A stretch of DNA of 45,984 nt from Planctomycetota bacterium. GTDB lineage: Bacteria > Planctomycetota > Phycisphaerae > Phycisphaerales > SM1A02. Both the position numbers and the translations under genes were made by a program. The stretch is taken from positions 1 to 45,984 of the forward strand of contig JACNLO010000042.1 in assembly GCA_014381555.1 (NCBI GenBank), written 5' to 3'. Of the stretch, positions 7,907 through 17,024 are shown one piece after another (the first letter of the stretch is position 1; every line of letters starts with the position of its first letter). The notes below the pieces were generated by a model that saw nothing but the letters and a program-made list of their open reading frames with translations, was not told the DNA's origin and did not search any database.

Positions 7907-9208
7907 ATGACACATCGAAGTACCAATATTTTGACAATACTTATTCTAATTGGATTAGTTGCTGGAGCCCTTGTTGGGGAATATGGATTACATGCCGCTG
8001 GAGTAACAGTGAATGGCGACCACTGGCTCAAAGCAACCGGCGACCTTGTCCTCATTCGCCCGTTGAAGCTACTCATCATTCCACTGATTTTCTTCAGTGT
8101 TATTTCAGGCATTACCAGAATTGGAGACCCATCAAAACTTGGTCTTGTCGGTGGTGCAACGCTTATCTACTACCTCGCGACAATGTTTATGGCTGTAACG
8201 CTTGGCACTGTTCTTGTAACTTGGATTGCACCTGGTGCACTTGCTCCAGAAGTTCAGGAGTCGCTACGCGAGACCGCTGGCAATTTTGCTGCTGGAGAAA
8301 CTGCTACCCGCTCTCTTGGTTCTGCGTGGATGAATATTTTGCATCAACTTGTTCCTGTGAACATTTTTGAAGATATGGTGAAAGTCAGACCTCTTGGGGT
8401 CATCGTTTTTGCCATTGCTTTTGGGCTTGCGCTTGCAGCAGGCGGCGATAAAACGAAAGCGGCGAGGGATATCTGCAACGCTTGTTTTGAAGGACTTATG
8501 ATTTTAGTTCGCTGGGTTATTTGGCTTACGCCAATTGGTGTGTTCTTCCTTGTTGCTTGGACTGTTGGAAAAATAGGATTCGATTCAATAAAGGGACCAC
8601 TTGGTTTGTACATGACTACAGTTTTGATTGGTCTTGCAATTCACGGGTTTCTAGTTTTACCTCTAGTGCTTTGGGTTTGCACAGGAATGAAACATCAACC
8701 GTATCGATTTATGTGGCGGATGAAACGTGCGCTTATGACAGCAGTTGGTACTGATTCAAGTTCTGCAACCTTGCCAGTTACCATAGATGCAGCAGAAGGC
8801 GAAGGCAAATGCTCCAAACGTGCTGCAAACTTTGTTTTGCCACTTGGCGCAACAATCAACATGGACGGCACCGCATTATACGAAGCTGTTGCAGTAGTCT
8901 TTTTGTTCCAACTCTTTGGCATTCAGCTGGAATTTGGGCAACTGCTCGTTGTTGTGATTACCGCCACGCTTGCGGCAATTGGCGCAGCAGGGATTCCCTC
9001 AGCTGGATTAGTAACAATGGTCATCGTCATTTCAGCAGTCAATATGAACTTGACAGGGTCAGCAAACGGTCCACTCCCAGTTGCAGCAATCGGCATCATT
9101 ATTGGTGTTGACCGAATCCTCGATATGTGCCGCACCGCTGTGAATGTCTGGGGTGATGCCGTTGGCGCAAAAATTATTACTCAACTTGCTCCCGATGTTG
9201 AGACATAA
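7907..9208 (+). CDS. Dicarboxylate/amino acid:cation symporter, DAACS family
   Basis: This inner-membrane transporter takes up glutamate, aspartate or C4-dicarboxylates with Na+ or H+. It has 433 aa, as usual. Family landmarks are RPLKLLIIPLIFFSVISGI in the first third, the serine-rich GTDSSSATLPVT re-entrant loop, PLGATINMDGTALYEAV (the NMDGT cation-binding motif), GIPSAGLVTMV in the second hairpin, and GVDRILDMCRTAVNVWGD in the substrate helix. The ATG at 7907 starts directly with the first hydrophobic helix. It has no Shine-Dalgarno and lies 7 nt after TAGGGT. It is divergent from the asparagine-synthetase-like gene and convergent with trxB, with a hairpin terminator between them. Confidence 0.93.
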   Translation: MTHRSTNILTILILIGLVAGALVGEYGLHAAGVTVNGDHWLKATGDLVLIRPLKLLIIPLIFFSVISGITRIGDPSKLGLVGGATLIYYLATMFMAVTLGTVLVTWIAPGALAPEVQESLRETAGNFAAGETATRSLGSAWMNILHQLVPVNIFEDMVKVRPLGVIVFAIAFGLALAAGGDKTKAARDICNACFEGLMILVRWVIWLTPIGVFFLVAWTVGKIGFDSIKGPLGLYMTTVLIGLAIHGFLVLPLVLWVCTGMKHQPYRFMWRMKRALMTAVGTDSSSATLPVTIDAAEGEGKCSKRAANFVLPLGATINMDGTALYEAVAVVFLFQLFGIQLEFGQLLVVVITATLAAIGAAGIPSAGLVTMVIVISAVNMNLTGSANGPLPVAAIGIIIGVDRILDMCRTAVNVWGDAVGAKIITQLAPDVET

Positions 9209-9225
9209 AAATATCATTACAAAAT

Positions 9226-9250
9226 AAACTTTCCCGCGGGATAGTTTTTT
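9226..9250 (+). terminator. Rho-independent terminator after the DAACS gene
   Basis: AAACT and AGTTT flank the palindrome TCCCGCGGGA and are followed by a run of six T. It lies 18 bp after the symporter stop and touches the trxB stop codon, so it may also slow transcription coming from trxB. Confidence 0.55.
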
Positions 9251-10220
9251 AGTCTGAAAGTGAGCTCAGATAGTGTTCAGCATCAATTGCTGCTTGGCAA
9301 CCCATGCCCGCTGCACTAATAGCTTGCCGATAGTGTGGATCGGCAACATCTCCAGCAGCAAACACACCATCAATATTCGTATTACTACTTCTTGTATCCA
9401 ACTTGATGTATTTTGCTTCATCTAATTCGATACCTGTTCCATCGAGAAAGCTAGTGGTTGGCGTGTGACCGATTGCTACAAATAATCCACGTAAATCCAG
9501 GGTAGTTTCTTCGCCGGTAACCGTATCCTTCAATGCAACTCCTGTAATTGAGGTGTCACCAAGGACATCAGTTACTACTTTGTTCCAGAGAGGTTCTGCA
9601 TTTGGCGAATCGAAAATACGTTGCTGCATTGCCTTGGATGCTCGAAACTCATCCCTTCGGTGAATAATGTAGACCTTTGAAGCAAACTTCGTGAGGTAGC
9701 TTGCTTCTTCCAAGGCACTATCGCCACCGCCTACTACTGCGAGTGGTTGGTCACGAAAGGCAGGCAATGCTCCATCACAGACAGCACAAGCACTCACGCC
9801 GCCACCGCTTCTTGCAAGGCGCATTTCGTTTTCTAACCCAATCCAATTTGCTGTTGCACCTGTTGCAATAATTACTGCATTTGCCAGAACAGTTTCGCCT
9901 TTATTAGTCTCAAGTTTAAAGGGTTTCTCCGAAAAATCACAAGAAACAATATCTTCCCCACGTTTACGTGCTCCAAAACGCTCAGCTTGTTTTTGAAAAT
10001 TAGCCATCATGTCTGGGCCGGTAATTCCATCTGGAAAACCAGGGTAATTCTCAACTTCAGTTGTCAGCATCAATTGGCCACCGGGCAGAACAATTGATGG
10101 CGAAGTCTTTGGTACACCCACGAACACAAGAGGATTTAGTTCTGCACGAGCAGCATAAATTGCAGCAGTCCAGCCAGCTGGGCCACTACCAATGATGACG
10201 ACGTTTTCTACAGTTGTCAT
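9249..10220 (-). CDS. trxB: Thioredoxin-disulfide reductase
   Basis: This FAD/NADPH enzyme reduces thioredoxin in the cytosol. It is 323 aa. The N-terminal FAD motif IIGSGPAGWTAAIYAAR, the redox pair CAVCDGA (about residues 143-146; most relatives read CATC), the NADPH-binding VVGGGDSALEEASYL, and the C-terminal GVFAAGDVADPHYRQAI are all present. The ATG is three bases after the stop of the secreted 489-aa protein, so the two form an operon. An MauE-thioredoxin fusion encoded 7 kb away is a possible envelope relative of the same redox chemistry, though no direct link is visible. Confidence 0.95.
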   Translation of the reverse strand: MTTVENVVIIGSGPAGWTAAIYAARAELNPLVFVGVPKTSPSIVLPGGQLMLTTEVENYPGFPDGITGPDMMANFQKQAERFGARKRGEDIVSCDFSEKPFKLETNKGETVLANAVIIATGATANWIGLENEMRLARSGGGVSACAVCDGALPAFRDQPLAVVGGGDSALEEASYLTKFASKVYIIHRRDEFRASKAMQQRIFDSPNAEPLWNKVVTDVLGDTSITGVALKDTVTGEETTLDLRGLFVAIGHTPTTSFLDGTGIELDEAKYIKLDTRSSNTNIDGVFAAGDVADPHYRQAISAAGMGCQAAIDAEHYLSSLSD

Positions 10221-10223
10221 AAG

Positions 10224-11693
10224 TTAATTCAGTTGTCCTGCATTTCTTTGGAGAGTTTTAATCGGAGGCCAAAAGATAGTATCTTCCCGTACATCTAATC
10301 CACGGTCATCTTCGTTATCCAATGACTCGCTGTACAACAAACATTCACCAGCCTTCACGAACACCACGTCAGCAAGAGCCTTAATCTTCGTTTTCGTTTC
10401 GATTTTTCGATAGTGAAGTGGACCAACTGGATAGGTGTATAGGGACCAATCGGCTTCGGTTCGCAAAGGTAACTGTCTAAACAAATCGAGATTGTTTGCT
10501 CGATGTAACAATTGTGCATACATCATTTTTAAGCTCGTTGGATACACACCATAATGGTTTTTGTACCCACACAATGCCGCTGAGACCGCAGTGCCATTAA
10601 TTTGCGTTGCCAAAATATCCCGTTCTAAGAATAAATCCTGAATATCTCGAATAATAAGATTCACTGCGGCATACTTAACAGGGTTCGATTTTTTAAATTC
10701 GCTTGCAACGGAATGTTGTGGATGGAATGGGCGTAATTTCCAACGTCTCCACCAATCATCATAAATTTTGTTTAATCGAGCCACAGAATCATCACGCCCA
10801 AGGTGAAGAGTTGCTATTGATTCCCAGTATTTCGCTGCACCAAATCGAGACAATGGTTCTTGACTCGATTGAATATCCGTCAGAATCACTCTGAATTGTT
10901 CTGGATCGGTTGCACCGATTGAATCAAACAAATTACTAAGAAGCGCTTCGCCAACGAAGCGGTCTCCCTCTGGCATTGTTAACCGTGTTGAGTCTGTGCG
11001 AATATATGAGATGCCATCCTTCGCAAAAAAACGATATTCTGGAGTTGTAATTGATTCCCGATAGGTATAAAACATGTCACGAGTGTTTGCGAGTGCGTCG
11101 CCAAGCATTGGCATAAAAGCTAATTGCTCTTTCAAGAATTCACGGTCACAAAATTTTCTTAACACAATCAATTCAGACATTAACAGCTGGATTGCTCTTT
11201 CATTTTCTCCTGCATCAAACAGTCGATACAACTCCGCAGTTGCCCACACACAAGCCAACTCAACAGTGTCAATGTATCCAAAATGACTAACATGCAAATT
11301 CCCGTCGACACCTATTTGAGCAACTATATTGTTTGCAACATATTCGTTTGGAACGTTTTCACTTCCATAAGGAAGCCCTATCATTGCGAGTTTGCCTGCC
11401 TCTATAAATGCACCCGCCATGTGTTCATTTTGGCTTGCCCAGTCAGATACTGCTGCCCATCCTTCCATTCCAGGCCACACAGTATTCATGTTGAATGTGT
11501 CATTTACTGGACTCGGAGGAGTTGTTAACTCAAGACAAGCATCAAAGAACGATCTCCAAGATTTCGTACTATCCTCTCCCTCGGTTGATGGCAAATTGTT
11601 CAATTTTTCAATGACGTCTTCTCTAATTCCAGCATCGACTTGAGCGGCTATACACACTGAGAGACACGTTACTATCAATAATCTAATAATCAT
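10224..11693 (-). CDS. Hypothetical secreted protein, first gene of the trxB operon
   Basis: I do not recognise a domain in this 489-aa protein. Residues 1-22 form a signal peptide (MIIRLLIVTCLSVCIAAQVDA) with likely cleavage after A-Q-V-D-A. The mature part is soluble, aromatic-rich and mostly helical by composition. Near residue 385 is CGYKNHYGVYPTSL, like the short segment (..Y...hG.yP.sL) common in secreted and pseudopilin-like proteins of planctomycetes. It is followed three bases later by trxB. The ATG has no clear Shine-Dalgarno, and TAGGAT lies six bases upstream. Confidence 0.7.
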   Translation of the reverse strand: MIIRLLIVTCLSVCIAAQVDAGIREDVIEKLNNLPSTEGEDSTKSWRSFFDACLELTTPPSPVNDTFNMNTVWPGMEGWAAVSDWASQNEHMAGAFIEAGKLAMIGLPYGSENVPNEYVANNIVAQIGVDGNLHVSHFGYIDTVELACVWATAELYRLFDAGENERAIQLLMSELIVLRKFCDREFLKEQLAFMPMLGDALANTRDMFYTYRESITTPEYRFFAKDGISYIRTDSTRLTMPEGDRFVGEALLSNLFDSIGATDPEQFRVILTDIQSSQEPLSRFGAAKYWESIATLHLGRDDSVARLNKIYDDWWRRWKLRPFHPQHSVASEFKKSNPVKYAAVNLIIRDIQDLFLERDILATQINGTAVSAALCGYKNHYGVYPTSLKMMYAQLLHRANNLDLFRQLPLRTEADWSLYTYPVGPLHYRKIETKTKIKALADVVFVKAGECLLYSESLDNEDDRGLDVREDTIFWPPIKTLQRNAGQLN

Positions 11694-11699
11694 TACAGG

Positions 11700-11705
11700 A
11701 TCCTA
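11700..11705 (-). promoter_or_regulatory. -10 box TAGGAT, 6 nt before the secreted-protein/trxB operon
   Basis: On the minus strand TAGGAT-CCTGTA-ATG puts the likely transcription start on the start codon. An AGGA inside the box could also be read as a weak Shine-Dalgarno, so the leaderless reading is not certain. Confidence 0.4.
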
Positions 11706-11820
11706 TATTCTGAGCCCCCCACCTTGTTGTAGAAGTACGAGTGTACCAGATGAGGGTAGACTGGTCATTCCCTCCAAGTGACTATATCATGCCACGTTCT
11801 AGTGTTTAAAGGAGATTAAT

Positions 11821-12930
11821 ATGACAACCGTAGGCGTCCCAACCGAAGTAAAAAGTGATGAATACCGCGTAGGAATGCGGCCAGTTGGCGCTGAGATACT
11901 AGCTCACAATGGGCATAGGGTATATGTCCAATCTGGTGCAGGGTTGGGCTGTGGCCATGAGGATGCAATGTACGAAGCCGCAGGAGCAACAATTCTCCCA
12001 ACAGCAGAGGAAACTTGGGCAATCTCAGACATGATTGTCAAAGTCAAGGAGCCTCAGCCTCAAGAAATCCAACTTATCCGCAATGGACAAACAGTATTCA
12101 CATATTTCCATTTTGCAGCTGACAAAGCACTCACAGTAGGGTGTCTTGAGCGTGGGTGCATTTCTGTTGCATACGAAACTCTGACTGATGACCATGGGCA
12201 TCTCCCACTGCTCACCCCAATGAGTGAAATTGCAGGGAAATTATCTATACAAGAAGGCGCGAAATATTTAGAACGACCACAAGGAGGACGTGGAATACTC
12301 CTTGGAGGTGTACCTGGTGTTGATGTTGGAAAAGTACTCGTTCTAGGTGGTGGCATTGTGGGAACATGCGCAGCAAGAGTGGCGACTGGTATGGGAGCTG
12401 ACGTTGTCCTCATGGACATAAATATTGAGCGCATGAGACAACTTGACGAGTTCATGCCTGAAAACTGTAAGACAATTTATTCTGATCCCGAAGCAATTCG
12501 AGATCACTTAGCCTGGGCAGATCTTGTTATAGGTGCAGTGTTAATTCCTGGGGCAAAAGCACCAAATTTAATTACTCGAGATGACCTCACCCACATGAAA
12601 CCTGGGGCTGTCATCGTCGATGTTGCAATCGACCAAGGTGGGTGTGTTGAAACTGCAAGAGTTACAACTCACTCTGATCCAATCTACACAGTAGATGGAG
12701 TTGTTCACTACTGCGTTGGCAATATGCCGGGTGCCGTTGCTCGAACATCAACTCAAGCTCTGACGAATGCAACCATGCCATGGGTAACACGACTTGCAGC
12801 AACAACTGCAGACAATCTTGCGAAAAAGGACCATCATTTCGCAAATGCAATCAACACAAATTGTGGCGTATTAACGAACCAACCAGTTGCAGACGCACAT
12901 AACCTGCCATTTGAACCTTTATCTGTTTAA
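11821..12930 (+). CDS. ald: Alanine dehydrogenase
   Basis: Ald oxidatively deaminates L-alanine to pyruvate and ammonia with NAD+, or runs in reverse. The 369-aa sequence shows the family N-terminus (VGVPTEVKSDEYRVGMRP), the substrate-site segment KVKEPQPQE, FTYFHFAADK, LLTPMSEIAGKLS, and the Rossmann GGGIVGTCAARVATGMGADV near residue 175. The catalytic-region VDVAIDQGGCVET and the tail VHYCVGNMPGAVARTST are also present. AAAGGAG lies eight bases before the ATG, so this is a leadered gene. It is the first of three genes: an aminotransferase follows after 6 bp, and gmhA overlaps that. With the AGCS symporter it fits use of imported alanine. Confidence 0.95.
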   Translation: MTTVGVPTEVKSDEYRVGMRPVGAEILAHNGHRVYVQSGAGLGCGHEDAMYEAAGATILPTAEETWAISDMIVKVKEPQPQEIQLIRNGQTVFTYFHFAADKALTVGCLERGCISVAYETLTDDHGHLPLLTPMSEIAGKLSIQEGAKYLERPQGGRGILLGGVPGVDVGKVLVLGGGIVGTCAARVATGMGADVVLMDINIERMRQLDEFMPENCKTIYSDPEAIRDHLAWADLVIGAVLIPGAKAPNLITRDDLTHMKPGAVIVDVAIDQGGCVETARVTTHSDPIYTVDGVVHYCVGNMPGAVARTSTQALTNATMPWVTRLAATTADNLAKKDHHFANAINTNCGVLTNQPVADAHNLPFEPLSV

Positions 12931-12936
12931 ACACAA

Positions 12937-14109
12937 ATGCAACTCTACTTCGACAATGCTGCAACTTCATTCCCAAAACCCGATGTTGTCCTTGATGCGG
13001 TAGTAAGTTACCAACAATCATGTGGCGCCAGCCCTGGGCGCGGAGCGTATCCAACTGCGACGGATGCGACTGAAATACTTGATCAATGTAGAGACTTGCT
13101 ATGCAAACTTGTTAACGCCCCATCTGAAAAGCATTGCATTTTTACACTGAACTGTACCGATGCTTTAAATTTAGCGATCTATGGAATTGCAAAGCATTTT
13201 GTAGCGTTGAATAAACCTGTTCACATTGTTACAAGCTCGATGGATCATAATTCAGTTCTTCGCCCGCTACATGATCTGGAATTGTTTGGCGTCACACACA
13301 CCATTGTTTCAGCTGATTCAGAAACTGGGTTGGTAGACCCTTTAAGAATTAAAAGTGCAATAACTCCAAACACTAGGCTCGTAGCGATTGCTCACGGATC
13401 GAACGTTACTGGAACCGTGCAAGATATCGAATCAATCGGGTCGTATTGTGAAAACATTCCATTCCTTGTAGACGCTGCTCAAACAATGGGACACACACAC
13501 ATTGATGTGCAAACGATGAATATTGACCTTCTTGCCTTTCCGGGACATAAAGGTTTACTTGGTCCTTTGGGTACTGGCGGTCTCATCATAAAACCTGGTA
13601 TTGAAGAACTGGTGGACCCAATTCGTACTGGAGGAACTGGGAGTGAAAGTGAATATCCTGTTCAACCAATAACACTTCCTGATAAATACGAATCGGGTTC
13701 TCACAATATGACTGGCATTGCGGGTCTTGTGGCTAGTCTTCGTTGGATTCTTAATCGGGGTGTTACCAGCTTCCATGAAACCCAAACAATCCTTTGTGAC
13801 CAGTTCATAAATGAGATTAAAAAAATAGATGGAGTTCAAATCGTTGGCCCACCGACTACGAACCATCGCTGTAGTGTCTTTTCATTGTCTTTCGATGATG
13901 ACCCCTATGAAATAGCAAAACTCCTCGAAGAGGTTTCAGGAATTTGTGTACGAGCTGGCTTACATTGCGCACCACTTGCTCATGAAACAATGGGAACTGA
14001 TACTCTCGGGGGTACTGTTCGAGTTTCTTTCGGTCCTTTTCATACTTCAAACGATATCGATCTCCTTGTTCGAGCAATTTCGAACGCCACAGAAAGGGTT
14101 CTTTCATGA
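12937..14109 (+). CDS. Class V aminotransferase, cysteine-desulfurase family
   Basis: This 390-aa PLP enzyme resembles SufS/NifS-type desulfurases. It starts with YFDNAATSFPKP, has the PLP-phosphate region, and VDAAQTMGHTHID. The Schiff-base lysine is in FPGHKGLLGPLGTGG near residue 203. An SGSHNMTGIAGL motif and the C-terminal GLHCAPLAHETMGT follow, the latter holding the candidate catalytic Cys near residue 343. The pattern fits the subgroup often annotated as EF2568-like cysteine desulfurase family. Sulfur transfer to Fe-S or other acceptors is the likely role. No sufB, sufC or iscU is adjacent, although a NifU-like gene is at 29286. It lies between ald and gmhA in one operon. Confidence 0.85.
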   Translation: MQLYFDNAATSFPKPDVVLDAVVSYQQSCGASPGRGAYPTATDATEILDQCRDLLCKLVNAPSEKHCIFTLNCTDALNLAIYGIAKHFVALNKPVHIVTSSMDHNSVLRPLHDLELFGVTHTIVSADSETGLVDPLRIKSAITPNTRLVAIAHGSNVTGTVQDIESIGSYCENIPFLVDAAQTMGHTHIDVQTMNIDLLAFPGHKGLLGPLGTGGLIIKPGIEELVDPIRTGGTGSESEYPVQPITLPDKYESGSHNMTGIAGLVASLRWILNRGVTSFHETQTILCDQFINEIKKIDGVQIVGPPTTNHRCSVFSLSFDDDPYEIAKLLEEVSGICVRAGLHCAPLAHETMGTDTLGGTVRVSFGPFHTSNDIDLLVRAISNATERVLS

Positions 14110-14726
14110 ATTCACTCATTAGTCAACGCCTCGACGAAGCAGCATCTGTCATTGAAAATCTACGTGATGTCACTGATGATATTGCAACAATTGCCTCTGT
14201 CATCATTGACAGAATGAGTGTTGGTGGCACAATTATGGCTACAGGTAATGGCGGGTCTTCCGCCCAAGCAATGCACTTCTGTGAAGAGCTAACCGGTCGT
14301 TATCGAGACACCAGACCAGCTCTTCCTGCGATTTGTTTGTGTAGCGATGCGGCGACTATGACATGTATTGCTAATGATTTTGGTTGGGAACATGTCTTTA
14401 GTCGACAAGTGGAAGCGCACGCTTCATTCACAATTGATGACAGCAACGACGCTACCATTTGTGACGATGTGCTACTTGTTCTTTCCACTTCTGGAAATAG
14501 CGCTAACATTAACGTCGCACTTGAAAACGCAAACGAATTAGGTCTTGTCACCATTGGACTACTTGGTAGGGATGGCGGCGAATCTGCAAACTTATGTGAC
14601 CACTCACTTATTATCAATGCTTCCGATAGCGCTGCCATTCAAGATGGTCATCAAGTAGTCTTACATGCAATTTGTGAAATTATTGAAGCATGGGTTGCCG
14701 AGGAAATGGCAGAAGAAGTCAACTAA
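14106..14726 (+). CDS. gmhA: Phosphoheptose isomerase (SIS domain)
   Basis: GmhA converts sedoheptulose 7-phosphate to D-glycero-D-manno-heptose 7-phosphate, the first step to the heptose of LPS core. The 206-aa protein has the SIS phosphosugar loop GNGGSSAQAMHF, the CEELTGRYRDTRPALPAI segment with the acidic catalytic residue, LSTSGNSANI, and HQVVLHAICEIIE with the conserved His near the end. DiaA-type SIS proteins look similar, but the ELTGRY..RPALPAI match favours GmhA. The ATG overlaps the previous stop by ATGA, with AAAGGG upstream, so translation is coupled. It agrees with lpxB and the PagL-like gene in implying LPS. Confidence 0.87.
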   Translation: MNSLISQRLDEAASVIENLRDVTDDIATIASVIIDRMSVGGTIMATGNGGSSAQAMHFCEELTGRYRDTRPALPAICLCSDAATMTCIANDFGWEHVFSRQVEAHASFTIDDSNDATICDDVLLVLSTSGNSANINVALENANELGLVTIGLLGRDGGESANLCDHSLIINASDSAAIQDGHQVVLHAICEIIEAWVAEEMAEEVN

Positions 14727-14750
14727 TTACTAATAACCGGAGTCGAAGAG

Positions 14751-16088
14751 TTACCCTTCGCCACCTTCACCAGCACCACCATCTCTTGCACCAGTAAATG
14801 TATATGGTGGGGGAAGATTCTTACGCCAATCATCGTCTGAAGTAAATTCTTCAACAACATTCCGACCTTGATCTTCGGCAGATTCCATCCAACCATCGGG
14901 TCGCATGGCAGAAATTTTTTCAGGACCATTTTGCCATTCATCTTCTTTACGCATGTACAACGTCCGAGTTGGAAATGCAAACTCGATTTTTAATTCTCCT
15001 GCTAGGCGAATTATGTCAAGCATAAAACGGTGCCGTTCACGCAACTCTGTTTGCCAGTCAGGTGCAGTCCAAAACACGTAAACCAAAATACCCAAACTTG
15101 AATCATCAAATGTGTTTAACCAGACTTGATAATAATCTTTTCGTGTATATGGATGTACACGAAGCAACTCGCGAATACCTTCACAGAATGCAGCAATTTT
15201 TTCTGGAGGTGTTGAGTATCCGATGCCAACCATCTGTTTCCAGCGGCGGTATCGACGTTTTGAATAATTGTTACATTTTGAGGTCACCAAAATAGAGTTC
15301 GGAATGGTTACAACAGTGTCATAAAATGTACGAATTCTCGTTGAGCGCATTCCCACTGAAACAACTGTTCCCTCGACTCCGTCCACAATAACCCAATCGC
15401 CAATCTCAAATGGTTTATCTAAAATTACTGTGATGGAACCAAAGAAATTTTCGATTGTATCTTTTGCAGCAAAAGCAAAGCCCAACCCGCCAATTCCCAA
15501 TCCAGCAATAATTGGAGCAAGTTGTATCTGCATACTATCTGCGAGATAAACCACGCCAAACACGATTACAACAGCTTTCAATGTTTTACGAAGAAGTGGA
15601 ACAAGTAAATCATCTAACTTGTTTTTTGTTTTCTGTGCTTTTTGATGTGCAACCCATGCGATAAGGTCGGTGCCTCGGAAGCCAAACCAAATACATGCCA
15701 GTGTGATGTAAATATGAACAGCTGACTGTAGGTAAAACAGTACGCCTTCGGGCAATCCAATTAGTGGCATCAGAATGAGCCACATTACTCCACCTGCAGC
15801 ACCGCCTGCTGGTCGTGGCACACGTTTTAAAATTTGAACAAGTTCGACATCATGTTTATCCGCATGTGTGATCGATCGAAGAATGCTCCTCAAAATGAAT
15901 CGGACAATAATGTCGACAGCAAAACCAATCGCAATAACGATGGCAATTGCAACCCATCTCCACCACTCCATTCCTAAAAAGTCTGTGCCAAACCATCCAG
16001 AGAGATTATCAGTGACCCATGCATCCAAAGCATTTGGGGTCTGTACTACTGAACAAGGAATCAACCGTGATATTTGTAAGAACATCAT
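14751..16088 (-). CDS. MscS-family mechanosensitive ion channel
   Basis: This 445-aa inner-membrane channel would release solutes on osmotic downshock. Four hydrophobic stretches precede the pore-lining helix (AGLGIGGLGFAFAAKDTIENFFGS, near residue 190-210), which is the MscS TM3 signature. The beta domain follows (PFEIGDWVIVDGVEGTVVSVGMRSTRIRT, IPNS), then the alpha/beta C-terminal domain and a Gly-rich tail (GARDGGAGEGGEG). The start at 16088 is chosen because TACTAT ends 7 nt before it; an ATG three codons upstream is possible. It is convergent with gmhA and divergent from the PEP-CTERM-like gene. Confidence 0.88.
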   Translation of the reverse strand: MMFLQISRLIPCSVVQTPNALDAWVTDNLSGWFGTDFLGMEWWRWVAIAIVIAIGFAVDIIVRFILRSILRSITHADKHDVELVQILKRVPRPAGGAAGGVMWLILMPLIGLPEGVLFYLQSAVHIYITLACIWFGFRGTDLIAWVAHQKAQKTKNKLDDLLVPLLRKTLKAVVIVFGVVYLADSMQIQLAPIIAGLGIGGLGFAFAAKDTIENFFGSITVILDKPFEIGDWVIVDGVEGTVVSVGMRSTRIRTFYDTVVTIPNSILVTSKCNNYSKRRYRRWKQMVGIGYSTPPEKIAAFCEGIRELLRVHPYTRKDYYQVWLNTFDDSSLGILVYVFWTAPDWQTELRERHRFMLDIIRLAGELKIEFAFPTRTLYMRKEDEWQNGPEKISAMRPDGWMESAEDQGRNVVEEFTSDDDWRKNLPPPYTFTGARDGGAGEGGEG

Positions 16089-16095
16089 GTGCATC

Positions 16096-16101
16096 ATAGT
16101 A
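16096..16101 (-). promoter_or_regulatory. -10 box TACTAT, 7 nt before the MscS start
   Basis: The minus strand reads TACTAT-GATGCAC-ATG. If used, the transcript would begin at the second in-frame Met-Met pair and be leaderless, which rules out the upstream ATG of the same frame. The remaining intergenic bases up to 16286 (about 190 bp) show no other clear element. Confidence 0.35.
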
Positions 16102-16286
16102 CGTTAGAACACTTACAAAGTGGCATTGTGAATCATAGATTGCCCAGTTTGACACTTCTTCTACCATAACCCGCACAGACCAACCACCACCAATATTGAT
16201 CGGTAGGCAGACTTCAGACGTCACTGTTCTAGCGCCGAAGATGGTGGCACAGACACGTATTAACGGCGTGTATTGAGCAATTTACG

Positions 16287-16997
16287 ATGCAAACTACAAA
16301 AACATTCATTGCTTCTATTCTCACTTGCTTCATTACTTTTCAAGCGAGTGCAGAAGTAATTCAGGTAAGCAATGACTCCGGCTCGTTTGAATTGCACTCC
16401 AATGGAATGAATCTGTTCAACCATTCTTCACCTGAACTCTCTACATCTGATCTCGCTTATGTCCATTCCACGCTGAACAGCTCGGGAGTTACAACGAATG
16501 GAAAAATCACCCTCCTTCCAGTCCATACTTCACAAGGACTCTCTTTCGTGACTCTTATCGATCAAGAATATGGTGGTGGTGATACAGGGGCAAACGCAAC
16601 CCTTGGAGTAACAAGTACTGCTTCAAGTTCGCTTGGAATGTTTATCAATGACTCCGCTTATGACACTTGGCAACTCATACAACCCCCTTTTGGATCACAA
16701 ACATTAGGCGCCACATTCGTCTGGGATAGCGCTGCAAGTGGTGACGGTTTTGCTTGGACGAACCTACTCATGGGAGACAGTTTCTCTTATTCGTTTGTCG
16801 ATATTGACACTAGCGGGGCAATTGATGCAGAGGCGTTTCAATTTGTAGGATGGTCAAATGATAGTTGGGGCGTTGTTTCAACCAATGGTTTTAAAGTTGA
16901 TGGCAGTAGTGTATTTACTGGAATGGTCATTCCGGTGCCACCCACTGCAGCGCTTCTCTCTGCTTTTGCATTCGGTTATCGCCGAAGACGACACTAA
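16287..16997 (+). CDS. Secreted protein with PEP-CTERM-like sorting tail
   Basis: This 236-aa protein begins with a signal peptide (about residues 1-22, ending FITFQASA). The mature part has no recognised domain. It is rich in Ser, Thr, Gly and Asn and probably beta-structured, as expected of a secreted surface protein. The C-terminus reads VIPVPPTAALLSAFAFGYRRRRH: a VP.P motif, a short hydrophobic helix and an arginine cluster. That is the layout of PEP-CTERM/exosortase sorting signals, in the variant common in planctomycetes. The protein is predicted to be cleaved and attached or exported by an exosortase-type system, which is not in the window. The next gene starts 27 bp after the stop. 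No clear Shine-Dalgarno is seen. Confidence 0.75.
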   Translation: MQTTKTFIASILTCFITFQASAEVIQVSNDSGSFELHSNGMNLFNHSSPELSTSDLAYVHSTLNSSGVTTNGKITLLPVHTSQGLSFVTLIDQEYGGGDTGANATLGVTSTASSSLGMFINDSAYDTWQLIQPPFGSQTLGATFVWDSAASGDGFAWTNLLMGDSFSYSFVDIDTSGAIDAEAFQFVGWSNDSWGVVSTNGFKVDGSSVFTGMVIPVPPTAALLSAFAFGYRRRRH

Positions 16998-17012
16998 TTG
17001 AATCTACTACGC

Positions 17013-17018
17013 TAAAAT
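17013..17018 (+). promoter_or_regulatory. -10 box TAAAAT, 6 nt before the MauE-thioredoxin gene
   Basis: TAAAAT-CTGTAC-ATG. The spacing puts the transcription start at the start codon, and no Shine-Dalgarno is present in the 27-bp gap. Confidence 0.45.
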
Positions 17019-17024
17019 CTGTAC

